Assembly: GCA_963855995.1 (NCBI GenBank)
Contig: OY979718.1
Coordinates: 29,793,282 to 29,857,281 of the forward strand
Length of the DNA: 64,000 bases
Origin: Muricea muricata
Taxonomy: Eukaryota > Cnidaria > Anthozoa > Malacalcyonacea > Plexauridae
Direction: 5' to 3'
Shown: piece by piece, positions 27,283 through 38,966 of the stretch
How positions within the stretch are numbered: position 1 is the first letter of the stretch
Layout: every line of letters begins with the position of its first letter
Position numbers and translations under genes: made by a program
Notes under the pieces: model-generated
Databases searched by the model: none
Told to the model about the DNA's origin: nothing
The model's input: the letters and a program-made list of their open reading frames with translations, nothing else

Positions 27283-28504
27283 GTAAATTGCAGAACTTAG
27301 AAAGTCGGGAATAAGGTTTTCGGCGCTCAAACCATCGGGATGAGCGAAATGACATGTTGAAATCAAAAACCTATAACTTGCTTGTAAACAGAACAGAAAC
27401 GATCTTAGAACCAACAAAATCGCCTTTTAAGCGTTCTAGAAGCGATTTGAGCGTAAAAATATGCTCAAATCACCAACTAAAAGTTGCCGTTTTAAATCAA
27501 TCAGGGTGACGTTTTAAAGCTTAAAATGATGTTTTCAGTGCTAAAGTGAACGAGTTGAGGGCAATGATGTACTGCATTCACGGACCTAAAAAAGACCTAA
27601 TAAATGGAAATTGCAGAACTTAGCAAGTCGGGAAACAGGTTTTCGGCGCTCAAACCATCGGGATGAGCGAAATGACATGTTGAAATGAGAAACCTATAAC
27701 TTTCTTGTACACTGAACAGAAACGATCTTAGAACCATAAAAGTCGCGTTTTAAGCGTTCTAGAAGCGATTTGAACGTAAAAACATGCTCAAATCACCAAC
27801 GAAAAATTGCTGTTTTAAATCGATCAGGGTGACGTTTTAGACCTTAAAATGATGTTTTCAGTGCTAAAGTGAACGAGTTGAGCGCAATAATGTACTGCAA
27901 TGACGGACCTAAAAGAGACCATATAAATGGAAATTGCAGAACTTAGCAAGTCGGGAATCATGTTTTCGGCGCTCAAACTATCGAGATGAGCGGAGTAACC
28001 CGTTGACATGAGAAACCTATAACTTTCTAGTAAACTGAACAGCAACGATCTTAGAACCATCAAAATTGCGTTTTAAGTGTTCTAGAAGCGATTTGAGCGT
28101 AAAAACATGCCCAAATCACCAACTAAAAATCGCCGTTTTATGTCGATCAGGGCGACGTTTTAGAGCTTAAAATGATGTTTTCAGTGCTAAAGTGAACGAG
28201 TTGAGTGCAATGATGTACTGCAATAACGGACCTAAAAGAGACCTTCTAAATGGAAATTGCAGAACTTAGCAAGTCGGGAATCACGTTTTCGGCGCTCAAA
28301 CCATCGGGATAAGCGAAATGACATGTTGAAATGAGAAACCTATAACTTGCTTGTACACTGAACAGAAACGATCTTAGAACTATAAAAATCGCGTTTTAAG
28401 CGCTCTAGAAGCGATTTGAACGTAAAAACATGCTGAAATCACCAACGAAAAGTTGCTGTTTTAAATCGATCAGGGTGACGTTTTAGAGCTTAAAATGATG
28501 TTTT

Positions 28505-28575
28505 CAGTGCTAAAGGGGACCTAATAAATGGAAATTGATGTTTTCACGGACCTAAAGGGGACCTAATAAATGGAA
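28505..28575. repeat. Rearranged monomer with back-and-forth junctions
   Basis: The normal order is TTTTCAGTGCTAAAG, then about 30 bp, then CGGACCTAAAGGGGACC and ATAAATGGAAATTGC. Here TGCTAAA joins directly to GGGGACCTAATAAATGG. The sequence then returns to GATGTTTTCA and jumps again to CGGACCTAAAGGGG, so GGGGACCTAATAAATGG appears twice (about 28,515 and 28,557). Each joint falls on a short match (CTAAA, ATTG/GATG, TCA). The overall length barely changes (about 3 bp). The pattern fits replication template switching. Confidence 0.8.
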
Positions 28576-29112
28576 ATTGCAGAACTTAGCAAGTCGGGAA
28601 TCAGGTTTTCGGCGCTCAAACTATCGAGATGAGCGAAGTAACCCGTTGACATGAGAAACCTATAACTCTCTTGTAAACTGAAAAGAAACGATCTTAGAAC
28701 CAGCAAAATTGCGTTTTAAGTGTTCTAGAAGCGATTTGAGCGTAAAAACATGCTCAAATCACTAACTTAAAATCGCCGTTTTAAATCCATCAGGGTGACG
28801 TTTTAGAGCTTAAAATGATGTTTTCAGTGCTAAAGTGAACGAGTTGAGCGCAATGATGTACTGCAATCGCGGACCTAAAAGAGACCTTCTAAATGGTAAC
28901 TGCAGAACTTAGCAAGTTGGGAATCAGGTTTTTGGCGCTCAAACCAACGGGATGAGCGAAATGACATGTTGAAATGAGAAACCTATAACTTGCTTGTAAA
29001 CTGAAAAGAAACGATCTTAGAACAATCAAAATCGCGTTTTAAGCGTTCTAGAAGTGATTTGAGCGTAAAAATATGCTCAAATCACCAATTTAAAATTGCC
29101 GTTTTAAATCGA

Positions 29113-30863
29113 TCAGGGTGATGTTTTAGAGCTTAAAATGATGTTTTCAGTGCTAAAGTGAACGACTTGAGCGCAATAATGTACTGCAATGACGGACCTA
29201 AAAGAGACCCAATAAATGGAAATTGTAGAACTTAGCAAGTCGGGAATCATGTTTTCGGCGCTCAAACTATCGAGATGAGCGAAGTAACCCGTTGACATGA
29301 GAAACCTATAACTCTCTTGTAAACTGAAAAGAAACGATCTTAGAACCAGCAAAATTGCGTTTTACCCGTTCTAGAACGATTTTAGCGTGAAAACATGCTC
29401 AAATAACCAACTTAAAATCGCCGTTTTAAATCGATCAGGGTGACGTTTTTGAGCTAAAAATGATGTTTTCAGTGCTAAAGTGAACGAGTTGAGCGCATTG
29501 ATGTACTGCATTCACGGACCTAAAAGAGACCTTCTAAATTGAAATTGCAGAACTAAGCATGTCGGGAATCATATTTTCGGCTCTCAAACCATCGAGATTA
29601 GCAAAATAACACCTTGACATGAGAAACGTAGAGCTTACTTGTGAACTGAGAAGAAACGATCTTAGAACCATCAAAATCGCGTTTTAAGCATTCTAGAAGC
29701 GATTTGAACGTAAAAACATGCTCAAATCACCAACTAAAAGTTGTTGTTTAAAATCGATCAGGGTGACGTTTTAAAGCATAAAATGATGTTTTCAGTGCTA
29801 AAGTGAACGAGTTGAGCGCAATGATGTACTGCAATCAGGGACCTAAAAGAGACATTCTAAATGTAAATTGCAGAACTTAGAAAGTCGGGAATCAGGTTTT
29901 CGGCGCTCAAACCATCCGGATGAGCGAAATGACATGTTGAAATCAGAAACCTATAACTTTCTTGTACACTGAACAGAAACGATCTTAGAACCATAAAAAT
30001 CGCGTTTTAAGCGTTCTAGAAGCGATTTGAACGTAAAAACATGCTCAAATCACCAACGAAAAATTGCTGTTTTAAATCGATCAGGGTGACGTTTTAGAGC
30101 TTAAAATGATGTTTTCAGTGCTAAAGTGAACGAGTTGAGCGCAATAATGTACTGCAATGACGGACCTAAAAGAGACCCAATAAATGGAAATTGCAGAACT
30201 TAGCAAGTCGGGAATCATGTTTTCGGCGCTCAAACTATCGAGATGAGCGAAGTAACCCGTTGACATGAGAAACCTATAACTTTCTAGTAAACTGAACAGC
30301 AACGATCTTAGAACCATCAAAATTTCGTTTTAAGTGTTCTAGAAGCGATTTGAGCGTAAAAACATGCTCAAATCACCAACTAAAAATCGCCGTTTTATGT
30401 CGATCAGGGCGACGTTTTAGAGCTTAAAATGATGTTTTCAGTGCTAAAGTGAACGAGTTGAGTGCAATGATGTACTGCAATGACGGACCTAAAAGAGACC
30501 CAATAAATGGAATTTGCAGAACTTAGCAAGTCGGGAATCATGTTTTCGGCGCTCAAACTATCGAGATGAGCGAAGTAACCCGTTGACATGAGAAACCTAT
30601 AACTTTCTAGTAAACTGAACAGCAACGATCTTAGAACCATCAAAATTGCGTTTTAAGTGTTCTAGAAGCGATTTGAGCGTAAAAACATGCTCAAATCACC
30701 AACTAAAAATCGCCGTTTTATGTCGATCAGGGCGACGTTTTAGAGCTTAAAATGATGTTTTCAGTGCTAAAGTGAACGAGTTGAGTGCAATGATGTACTG
30801 CAATAACGGACCTAAAAGAGACCTTCTAAATGGAAATTGCAGAACTTAGCAAGTCGGGAATCA
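29113..30863. repeat. Segmental duplication B, copy 2
   Basis: Partner of 12,662-14,412. Within the mismatched tract the monomer near 29,955 changes from the AATCAGAAACC type (normally followed by TTGCTTGTAAACAGAAC) to a TTTCTTGTACACTG ending. That combination is a hybrid and suggests that this copy contains a recombination breakpoint. After 30,863 the partners diverge (AATCACG against AATCAGG). The same monomer has a 2-bp loss at TTTTCGGGCTC. Confidence 0.8.
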
Positions 30864-32654
30864 CGTTTTCGGGCTCAAACCATCGGGATAAGCGAAATGA
30901 CATGTTGAAATGAGAAACCTATAACTTGCTTGTACACTGAACAGAAACGATCTTAGAACTATAAAAATCGCGTTTTAAGCGCTCTAGAAGCGATTTGAAC
31001 GTAAAAACATGCTCAAATCACCAACGAAAAGTTGCTGTTTTAAATCGATCAGGGTGACGTTTTAGAGCTTAAAATGATGTTTTCAATGCTAAAGTGAACG
31101 AGTTGAGCGCAATAATGTACTGCAATCACGGACCTAAAAGAGACCTAATAAATGGAAATTGCAGAACTTAGCAAGTCGGGAATCAGGTTTTCGGCGCTCA
31201 AACTATCGAGATGAGCGAAGTAACCCGTTGACATGAGAAACCTATAACTCTCTTGTAAACTGAAAAGAAACGATCTTAGAACCAGCAAAATATCGTTTTA
31301 CCCGTTCTAGAACGATTTGAGCGTGAAAACATGCTCAAATCACCAACTTAAAATCGCCGTTTTAAATCGATCAGGGTGACGTTTTTGAGCTTAAAATGAT
31401 GTTTTCAGTGCTAAAGTAAACGAGTTGAGCGCATTGATGTACTGCATTCACGGACCTAAAAGAGACCTTCTAAATTGAAATTGCAGAACTAAGCATGTCG
31501 GGAATCATATTTTCGGCTCTCAAACCATCGATAATTGGCAAAATAACACCTTGACATGAGAAACGTAGAGCTTACTTGTGAACTGAGAAGAAACGATCTT
31601 AGAACCATCAAAATCGCGTTTTAAGCATTCTAGAAGCGATTTGAACGTAAAAACATGCTCAAATCACCAACTAAAAGTTGCCGTTTAAAATCGATCATGG
31701 TGACGTTTTAAAGCATAAAATGATGTTTTCAGTGCTAAAGTGAACGAGTTGAGCGCAATGATGTACTGCAATCAGGGACCTAAAAGAGACAATCAAAATG
31801 TAAATTGCAGAACTTAGAAAGTCGGGAATCAGGTTTTCGGCGCTCAAACCATCGGGATGAGCGAAATGAAATGTTGAAATCAGAAACCTATAACTTGCTT
31901 GTAAACAGAACAGAAAAGATCTTAGAACCAACAAAATCGCGTTTTAAGCGTTCTAGAAGCGATTTGAGCGTAAAAATATGCTCAAATCACCAACTAAAAG
32001 TTGCCGTTTTAAATCAATCAGGGTGACGTTTTAAAGCTTAAAATGATGTTTTCAGTGCTAAAGTGAACGAGTTGAGCGCAATGATGTACTGCATTCACGG
32101 ACCTAAAAAAGACCTAATAAATGGAAATTGCAGAACTTAGCAAGTCGGGAATCAGGTTTTCGGCGCTCAAACCATCGAGATGAGCGAAATGACATGTTGA
32201 AATGAGAAACCTATAACTTTCTTGTACACTGAACAGAAACGATCTTAGAACTATAAAAATCGCGTTTTAAGCGCTCTAGAAGCGATTTGAACGTAAAAAC
32301 ATGCTCAAATCACCAACGAAAAGTTGCTGTTTTAAATCGATCAGGGTGACGTTTTAGAGCTTAAAATGATGTTTTCAGTGCTAAAGTGAACGAGTTGAGC
32401 GCAATAATGTACTGCAATCACGGACCTAAAAGAGACCTAATAAATGGAAATTGCAGAACTTAGCAAGTCGGGAATCAGGTTTTCGGCGCTCAAACTATCG
32501 AGATGAGCGAGGTAACCCGTTGACATGAGAAACCTATAACTCTCTTGTAAACTGAAAAGAAACGATCTTAGAACCAGCAAAATTGCGTTTTACCCGTTCT
32601 AGAACGATTTGAGCGTGAAAACATGCTCAAATCACCAACTTAAAATCGCCGTTT

Positions 32655-34490
32655 TAAATCGATCAGGGTGACGTTTTAGAGCTTAAAATGATGTTTTCAG
32701 TGCTAAAGTGAACGAGTTGAGCGCAATAATGTACTGCAATCACGGACCTAAAAGAGACCTAATAAATGGAAATTGCAGAACTTAGCAAGTCGGGAATCAG
32801 GTTTTCGGCGCTCAAACTATCGAGATGAGCGAAGTAACCCGTTGACATGAGAAACCTATAACTCTCTTGTAAACTGAAAAGAAACGATCTTAGAACCAGC
32901 AAAATTGCGTTTTACCCGTTCTAGAACGATTTGAGCGTGAAAACATTCTCAAATCACCAACTTAAAATCGCCGTTTTAAATCGATCAGGGTGACGTTTTT
33001 GAGCTTAAAATGATGTTTTCAGTGCTAAAGTGAACGAGTTGAGCGCATTGATGTACTGCATTCACGGACCTAAAAGAGACCTTCTAAATTGAAATTGCAG
33101 AACTAAGCATGTCGGGAATCATATTTTCGGCTCTCAAACCATCGATAATTGGCAAAATAACACCTTGACATGAGAAACGTAGAACTTACTTGTCAACTGA
33201 GAAGAAACGATCTTAGAACCATCAAAATCGCGTTTTAAGCATTCTAGAAGCGATTTGAACGTAAAAACATGCTCAAATCACCAACTAAAAGTTGCCGTTT
33301 AAAATCGATCAGGATGACGTTTTAAAGCATAAAATGATGTTTTCAGTGCTAAAGTGAACGAGTTGAGCGCAATGATGTACTGCAATCAGGGACCTAAAAG
33401 AGACATTCTAAATGTAAATTGCAGAACTTAGAAAGTTGGGAATCAGGTTTTCGGCGCTCAAACCATCGGGATTAGCGAAATGACATGTTGAAATCAGAAA
33501 CCTATAACTTGCTTGTAAACAGAACAGAAACGATCTTAGAACCAACAAAATCGCGTTTTAAGCGTTCTAGAAGCGATTTGAGCGCAAAAATATGCTCAAA
33601 TCACCAACTAAAAGTTGCCGTTTTAAATCAATCAGGGTGACGTTTTTAAGCTTAAAATGATGTTTTCAGTGCTAAAGTGAACGAGTTGAGCGCAATGATG
33701 TACTGCATTCACGGACCTAAAAGAGACCTCCTAAATTGAAATTGCAGAACTAAGCATGTCGGGAATCATATTTTCGGCTCTCAAACCATCGATAATTGGC
33801 AAAATAACACCTTGACATGAGAAACGTAGAGCTTACTTGTGAACTGAGAAGAAACGATCTTAGAACCATCAAAATCGCGTTTTAAGCATTCTAGAAGCGA
33901 TTTGAACGTAAAAACATGCTCAAATCACCAACTAAAAGTTGCCGTTTAAAATCGATCAGGGTGACGTTTTAAAGCATAAAATGATGTTTTCAGTGCTAAA
34001 GTAAACGAGTTGAGCGCAATGATGTACTGCATTCACGGACCTAAAAAAGACCTAATAAATGGAAATTGCAGAACTTAGCAAGTCGGGAATCAGGTTTTCG
34101 GCGCTCAAACCATCGAGATGAGCGAAATGACATGTTGAAATGAGAAACCTATAACTTTCTTGTACACTGAACAGAAACGATCTTAGAACCATCAAAATTG
34201 CGTTTTAATTGTTCTAGAAGCGATTTGAGCGTAAAAACATGCTCAAATCACCAACTAAAAATCGATTTTTATGTCGATCAGGGCGACGTTTTAGAGCTTA
34301 AAATGATGTTTTCAGTGCTAAAGTGAACGAGTTGAGTGCAATGATGTACTGCAATAACGGACCTAAAAGAGACCTTCTAAATGGAAATTGCAGAACTTAG
34401 CAAGTCGGGAATCACGTTTTCGGCGCTCAAACCATCGGGATAAGCGAAATGACATGTTGAAATGAGAAACCTATAACTTGCTTGTACACT
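32655..34490. repeat. Segmental duplication C, copy 1 (offset about 15,498 bp)
   Basis: This matches 48,153-49,988. Shared rare states are AACATTCTCAAATC (32,943 / 48,441), CAGGATGACG (33,309 / 48,807), GAGCGCAAAAATATGC, CGTTTTTAAGC, GAGACCTCCTAAATTG, TTTTAATTGTTCTAG (near 34,203 / 49,701) and the shortened AATCGATTTTTATG spacer (34,260 / 49,757). Between about 33,933 and 34,175 the two copies belong to different monomer subfamilies. Confidence 0.85.
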
Positions 34491-36680
34491 GAACAAAAAC
34501 GATCTTAGAACCAACAAAATCGCGTTTTAAGCGTTCTAGAAGCGATTTGAGCGTAAAAATATGCTTAAATCACCAACTAAAAGTTGCCGTTTTAAATCAA
34601 TCAGTGTGACCTTTTAAAGCTTAAAATGATGTTTTCAGTGCTAAAGTGAACGAGTTGAGCGCAATGATGTACTGCATTCACGGACCTAAAAAAGACCTAA
34701 TAAATGGAAATTGCAGAACTTAGCAAGTCGGGAATCAGGTTTTCGGCGCTCAAACCATCGGGATGAGCGAAATGACATGTTGAAATGAGAAACCTATAAC
34801 TTTCTTGTACACTGAACAGAAACGATTTTAGAACCATAAAAATCGCGTTTTAAGCGTTCTAGAAGCGATTTGAACGTAAAAACATGCTCAAATCACCAAC
34901 GAAAAATTGCTGTTTTAAATCGATCAGGGTGACGTTTTAGCGCTTAAAATGATGTTTTCAGTGCTAAAGTGAACGAGTTGAGCGCAATAATGTACTGCAA
35001 TCTTGGACCTAAAAGAGACCTAATAAATGGAAATTGCAGAACTTAGCAAGTCGGGAATCAGGTTTTAGGCGCTCAAACTATCGAGATGAGCGAAGACCCG
35101 TTGACATGAGAAACCTATAACTCTCTTGTAAACTGAAAAGAAACGATCTTAGAACCAGCAAAATTGCGTTTTAAGTGTTCTAGAAGCGATTTGAGCGTAA
35201 AAACATGCTCAAATCACTAACTTAAAATCGTCGTTTTAAATCCATCAGGGTGACGTTTTAGAGCTTAAAATGATGTTTTCAGTGCTAAAGTGAACGAGTT
35301 GAGCGCAATGATGTACTGCAATCACGGACCTAAAAGAGACCTTCTAAATGGTAACTGCAGAACTTAGCAAGTTGGGAATCAGGTTTTTGGCGCTCAAACC
35401 AACGGGATGAGCGAAATGACATGTTGAAATGAGAAACCTATAACTTTCTTGTAAACTGAAAAGAAACGATCTTAGAACAATCAAAATCGCGTTTTAAGCG
35501 TTCTAGAAGTGATTTGAGCGTAAAAATATGCTCAAATCACCAACTTAAAATTGCCGTTTTAAATCGATCAGGGTGACGTTTTAGAACTTAAAATGATGTT
35601 TTCTGTGCTAAAGTGAACGAGTTGAGCGCAATAACGTACTGCAATGACGGACCTGAAAGAGACACAATAAATGGAAATTGCAGAACTTAGCAAGTCGGGA
35701 ATCAGGTTTTCGGCGCTCAAACTATCGAGATGAGCGAAGTAACCCGTTGACATGAGAAACCGAAAACTCTCTAGTAAACTTAACAGAAACGATCTTAGAA
35801 CCATCAAAATTGCGTTTTACCCATTCTAGAACGATTTGAGCGTGAAAACATGCTCAAATCACCAACTAAAAATTGCTGTTTTAAATCGCTCAGGGTGACG
35901 TTTTAGAGCTTAAAATGATGTTTTCAGTGCTAAAGTGAACGAGTTGAGCGCAATAATGTACTGCAATGACGGACCTAAAAGAGACCCAATAAATGGAAAT
36001 TGTAGAACTTAGCAAGTCGGGAATCATGTTTTCGGCGCTCAAACTATCGAGATGAGCGAAGTAACCCGTTGACATGAGAAACCTATAACTCTCTTGTAAA
36101 CTGAAAAGAAACGATCTTAGAACCAGCAAAATTGCGTTTTACCCGTTCTAGAACGATTTGAGCGTGAAAACATGCTCAAATCACCAACTAAAAGTTGCCG
36201 TTTTAAATCGATCAGGGTGACGTTTTAAAGCATAAAATGATGTTTTCAGTGCTAAAGTGAATGAGTTGAGCGCAATGATGTACTGCAATCAGGGACCTAA
36301 AAGAGACATTCTAAATGTAAATTGCAGAACTTAGCAAGTCGGGAATCAGGTTTTCGGCGCTCAAACCATCGGGATGAGCGAAATGACATGTTGAAATCAG
36401 AAACCTATAACTTGCTTGTAAACAGAACAGAAACGATCTTAGAACCAACAAAATCGCGTTTTAAGCGTTCTAGAAGCGATTTGAGCGTAAAAATATGCTC
36501 AAATCACCAACTAAAAGTTGCCGTTTTAAATCAATCAGGGTGACGTTTTAAAGCTTAAAATGATGTTTTCAGTGCTAAAGTGAATGAGTTGAGCGCAATG
36601 ATGTACTGCAATCAGGGACCTAAAAGAGACATTCTAAATGTAAATTGCAGAACTTAGCAAGTCGGGAATCAGGTTTTCGG

Positions 36681-36703
36681 CGCTCAAACCATCGGGATGA
36701 GCG
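36681..36703. other. Second dyad in each monomer: CGCTCA / TGAGCG
   Basis: Complementary 6-bp arms at 36,681-36,686 and 36,698-36,703 are separated by 11 bp. The arms carry the same TGAGCG core as the 9-bp dyad about 120 bp downstream, and TTGAGCGC also occurs at 36,589. Each typical monomer therefore has five copies of the core in mixed orientation. The arms persist in most subfamilies, but variants reading GATAAGCG or GATTAGCA break the right arm. Confidence 0.65.
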
Positions 36704-36800
36704 AAATGACATGTTGAAATCAGAAACCTATAACTTGCTTGTAAACAGAACAGAAACGATCTTAGAACCAACAAAATCGCGTTTTAAGCGTTCTAGAAGC

Positions 36801-36828
36801 GATTTGAGCGTAAAAATATGCTCAAATC
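36801..36828. other. Conserved dyad in each monomer: GATTTGAGC / GCTCAAATC
   Basis: Two perfectly complementary 9-bp arms (36,801-36,809 and 36,820-36,828) are separated by 10 AT-rich bases. The same dyad is present at the same place in most monomers. Some subfamilies weaken it: GATTTGAACG on the left arm gives one mismatch, and GCTGAAATC on the right arm gives another. It lies just right of the TTCTAGAA palindrome and an AATCGC...GCGATT inverted pair, so this part of the monomer holds nested dyads. Such a structure could be a protein-binding dyad or a cruciform or hairpin. That role is inference; only the symmetry is seen. Confidence 0.75.
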
Positions 36829-38966
36829 ACCAACTAAAAGTTGCCGTTTTAAATCAATCAGGGTGACGTTTTAAAGCTTAAAATGATGTTTTCAGTGCTA
36901 AAGTGAACGAGTTGAGCGCAATGATGTACTGTATTCACGGACCTAAAAAAGACCTAATAAATTGAAATTGCAGAACTTAGCAAGTCGGGAATCATGTTTT
37001 CGGCGCTCAAACTATCGAGATGAGCGAAGTAACCCGTTGACATGAGAAACCTATAACTTTCTTGTACACTGAACAGCAACGATCTTAGAACCATCAAAAT
37101 TGCGTTTTAGTGTTCTAGAAGCGATTTGAGCGTAAAAATATGCTCAAATCACCAACTTAAAATTGCCGTTTTAAATCGATCAGGGTGACGTTTTAGAACT
37201 TAAAATGATGTTTTCTGTGCTAAAGTGAACGAGTTGAGCGCAATAACGTACTGCAATGACGGACCTGAAAGAGACACAATAAATGGAGATTGCAGAACTT
37301 AGCAAGTCGGGAATCAGGTTTTCGGCGCTCAAACTATCGAGATGAGCGAAGTAACCCGTTGACATGAGAAACCGAAAACTCTCTAGTAAACTTAACAGAA
37401 ACGATTTTAGAACCATCAAAATTGCGTTTTACCCATTCTAGAACGATTTGAGCGTGAAAACATGCTCAAATCACCAACTAAAAATTGCTGTTTTAAATCG
37501 CTCAGGGTGACGTTTTAGAGCTTAAAATGATGTTTTCAGTGCTAAAGTGAACGAGTTGAGCGCAATAATGTACTGCAATGACGGACCTAAAAGAGACCCA
37601 ATAAATGGAAATTGTAGAACTTAGCAAGTCGGGAATCATGTTTTCGGCGCTCAAACTATCGAGATGAGCGAAGTAACCCGTTGACATGATAAACCTATAA
37701 CTTTCTAGTAAACTGAACAGCAACGATCTTAGAACCATCAAAATTGCGTTTTAAGTGTTCTAGAAGCGATTTGAGCGTAAAAACATGCTAAAATCACCAA
37801 CTAAAAATCGCCGTTTTATGTCGATCAGGGCGACGTTTTAGAGCTTAAAATGATGTTTTCAGTGCTAAAGTGAACGAGTTGAGTGCAATGATGTTATGCA
37901 ATAACGGACCTAAAAGAGACCTTCTAAAATGAAATTGCAGAACTTAGCAAGTCGGGAATCACGTTTTCGGCGCTCAAACCATCGGGATAAGCGAAATGAC
38001 ATGTTGAAATGAGAAACCTATAACTTGCTTGTACACTGAACAGAAACGATCTTAGAACTATAAAAATCGCGTTTTAAGCGCTCTACAAGCGATTTGAACG
38101 TAAAAACATGCTGAAATCACCAACGAAAAGTTGCTGTTTTAAATCGATCAGGGTGACGTTTTAGAGCTTAAAATGATGTTTTCAGTGCTAAAGTGAACAA
38201 GTTGAGCGCAATAATGTACTGCAATCACGGACCTAACAGAGACATAATAAATGGAAATTGCAGAACTTAGCAAGTTGGGAATCAGGTTTTCGGCGCTCAA
38301 ACTATCGAGATGAGCGAAGTAACCCGTTGACATGAGAAACCTATAACTCTCTTGTAAACTGAAAAGAAACGATCTTAGAACCATCAAAATTGCGTTTTAA
38401 GTGTTCTAGAAGTGATTTAGCGTAAAAACATGCTCAAATCACCAACTAAAAATCGCCGTTTTATGTCGATCAGGGCGACGTTTTAGAGCTTAAAATGATG
38501 TTTTCAGTGCTAAAGTGAATGAGTTGAGTGCAATGATGTACTGCAATAACGGACCTAAAAGAGACCTTCTAAATGGAAATTGCAGAACTTAGCAAGTCGG
38601 GAATCATGTTTTCGGCGCTCAAACCATCGGGATAAGCGAAATGACATGTTGAAATGAGAAACCTATAACTTGCTTGTACACTGAACAGAAACGATCTTAG
38701 ATCTATAAAAATCGCGTTTTAAGCGCTCTAGAAGCGATTTGAACGTAAAAACATGCTGAAATCACCAACGAAAAGTTGCTGTTTTAAATCGATCAGGGTG
38801 ACGTTTTAGAGCTTAAAATGATGTTTTCAGTGCTAAAGTGAACGAGTTGAGCGCAATAATGTACTGCAATCACGGACCTAAAAGAGACCTAATAAATGGA
38901 AATTGCTGAACTTAGCAAGTCGGGAATCAGGTTTTAGGCGCTCAGACTATCGAGATGAGCGAAGAC

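Larger units (their letters stand above)
36234..36879. repeat. Single-monomer tandem duplication (323 bp) with shared GTGAATGAG variant
   Basis: Adjacent units 36,234-36,556 and 36,557-36,879 share the uncommon GTGAATGAGTTGAGCG start and the GACATTCTAAATGTAAATTGC subfamily body. They appear identical apart from the subfamily change at AAAGCATAAAA / AAAGCTTAAAA just outside the first unit. Corresponding tracts at 40.5 and 51.8 kb have one such monomer, so this is a local gain. Confidence 0.8.
36557..36879. repeat. Reference monomer of the satellite
   Basis: A clean 323-bp example given so other positions can be expressed in monomer coordinates (36,557 = position 1). Positions 1-54 are the most conserved segment. 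TTGAGCGC lies at 36,589, GCGCTCAAA at 36,680, TGAGCGA at 36,698, TTCTAGAA near 36,791, TTTGAGCG at 36,803 and GCTCAAATC at 36,820. The unit ends with the GATCAGGGTGACGTTTT-type box (here ATCAGGGTGACG). A reverse-strand reading of many sister monomers is open for 79 codons. Because 323 is not a multiple of three, that frame cannot run on into the next monomer, and I treat it as chance. The phase chosen for position 1 is arbitrary. Confidence 0.9.

Noticed and set aside
36672-36696. CENP-B-box-like match in TTTTCGGCGCTCAAACCATCGGG-type sequence (TTCG ... CGGG)
   Set aside because: The TTCG and CGGG cores are 13 bp apart, whereas the known box needs 7 bp between them with a fixed A. The required arrangement is absent.
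36557-36879. Monomer as an internal dimer of two roughly 160-bp halves
   Set aside because: Apart from scattered TGAGCG cores and a weak CGTTTTA-AGC resemblance, the two halves do not align.
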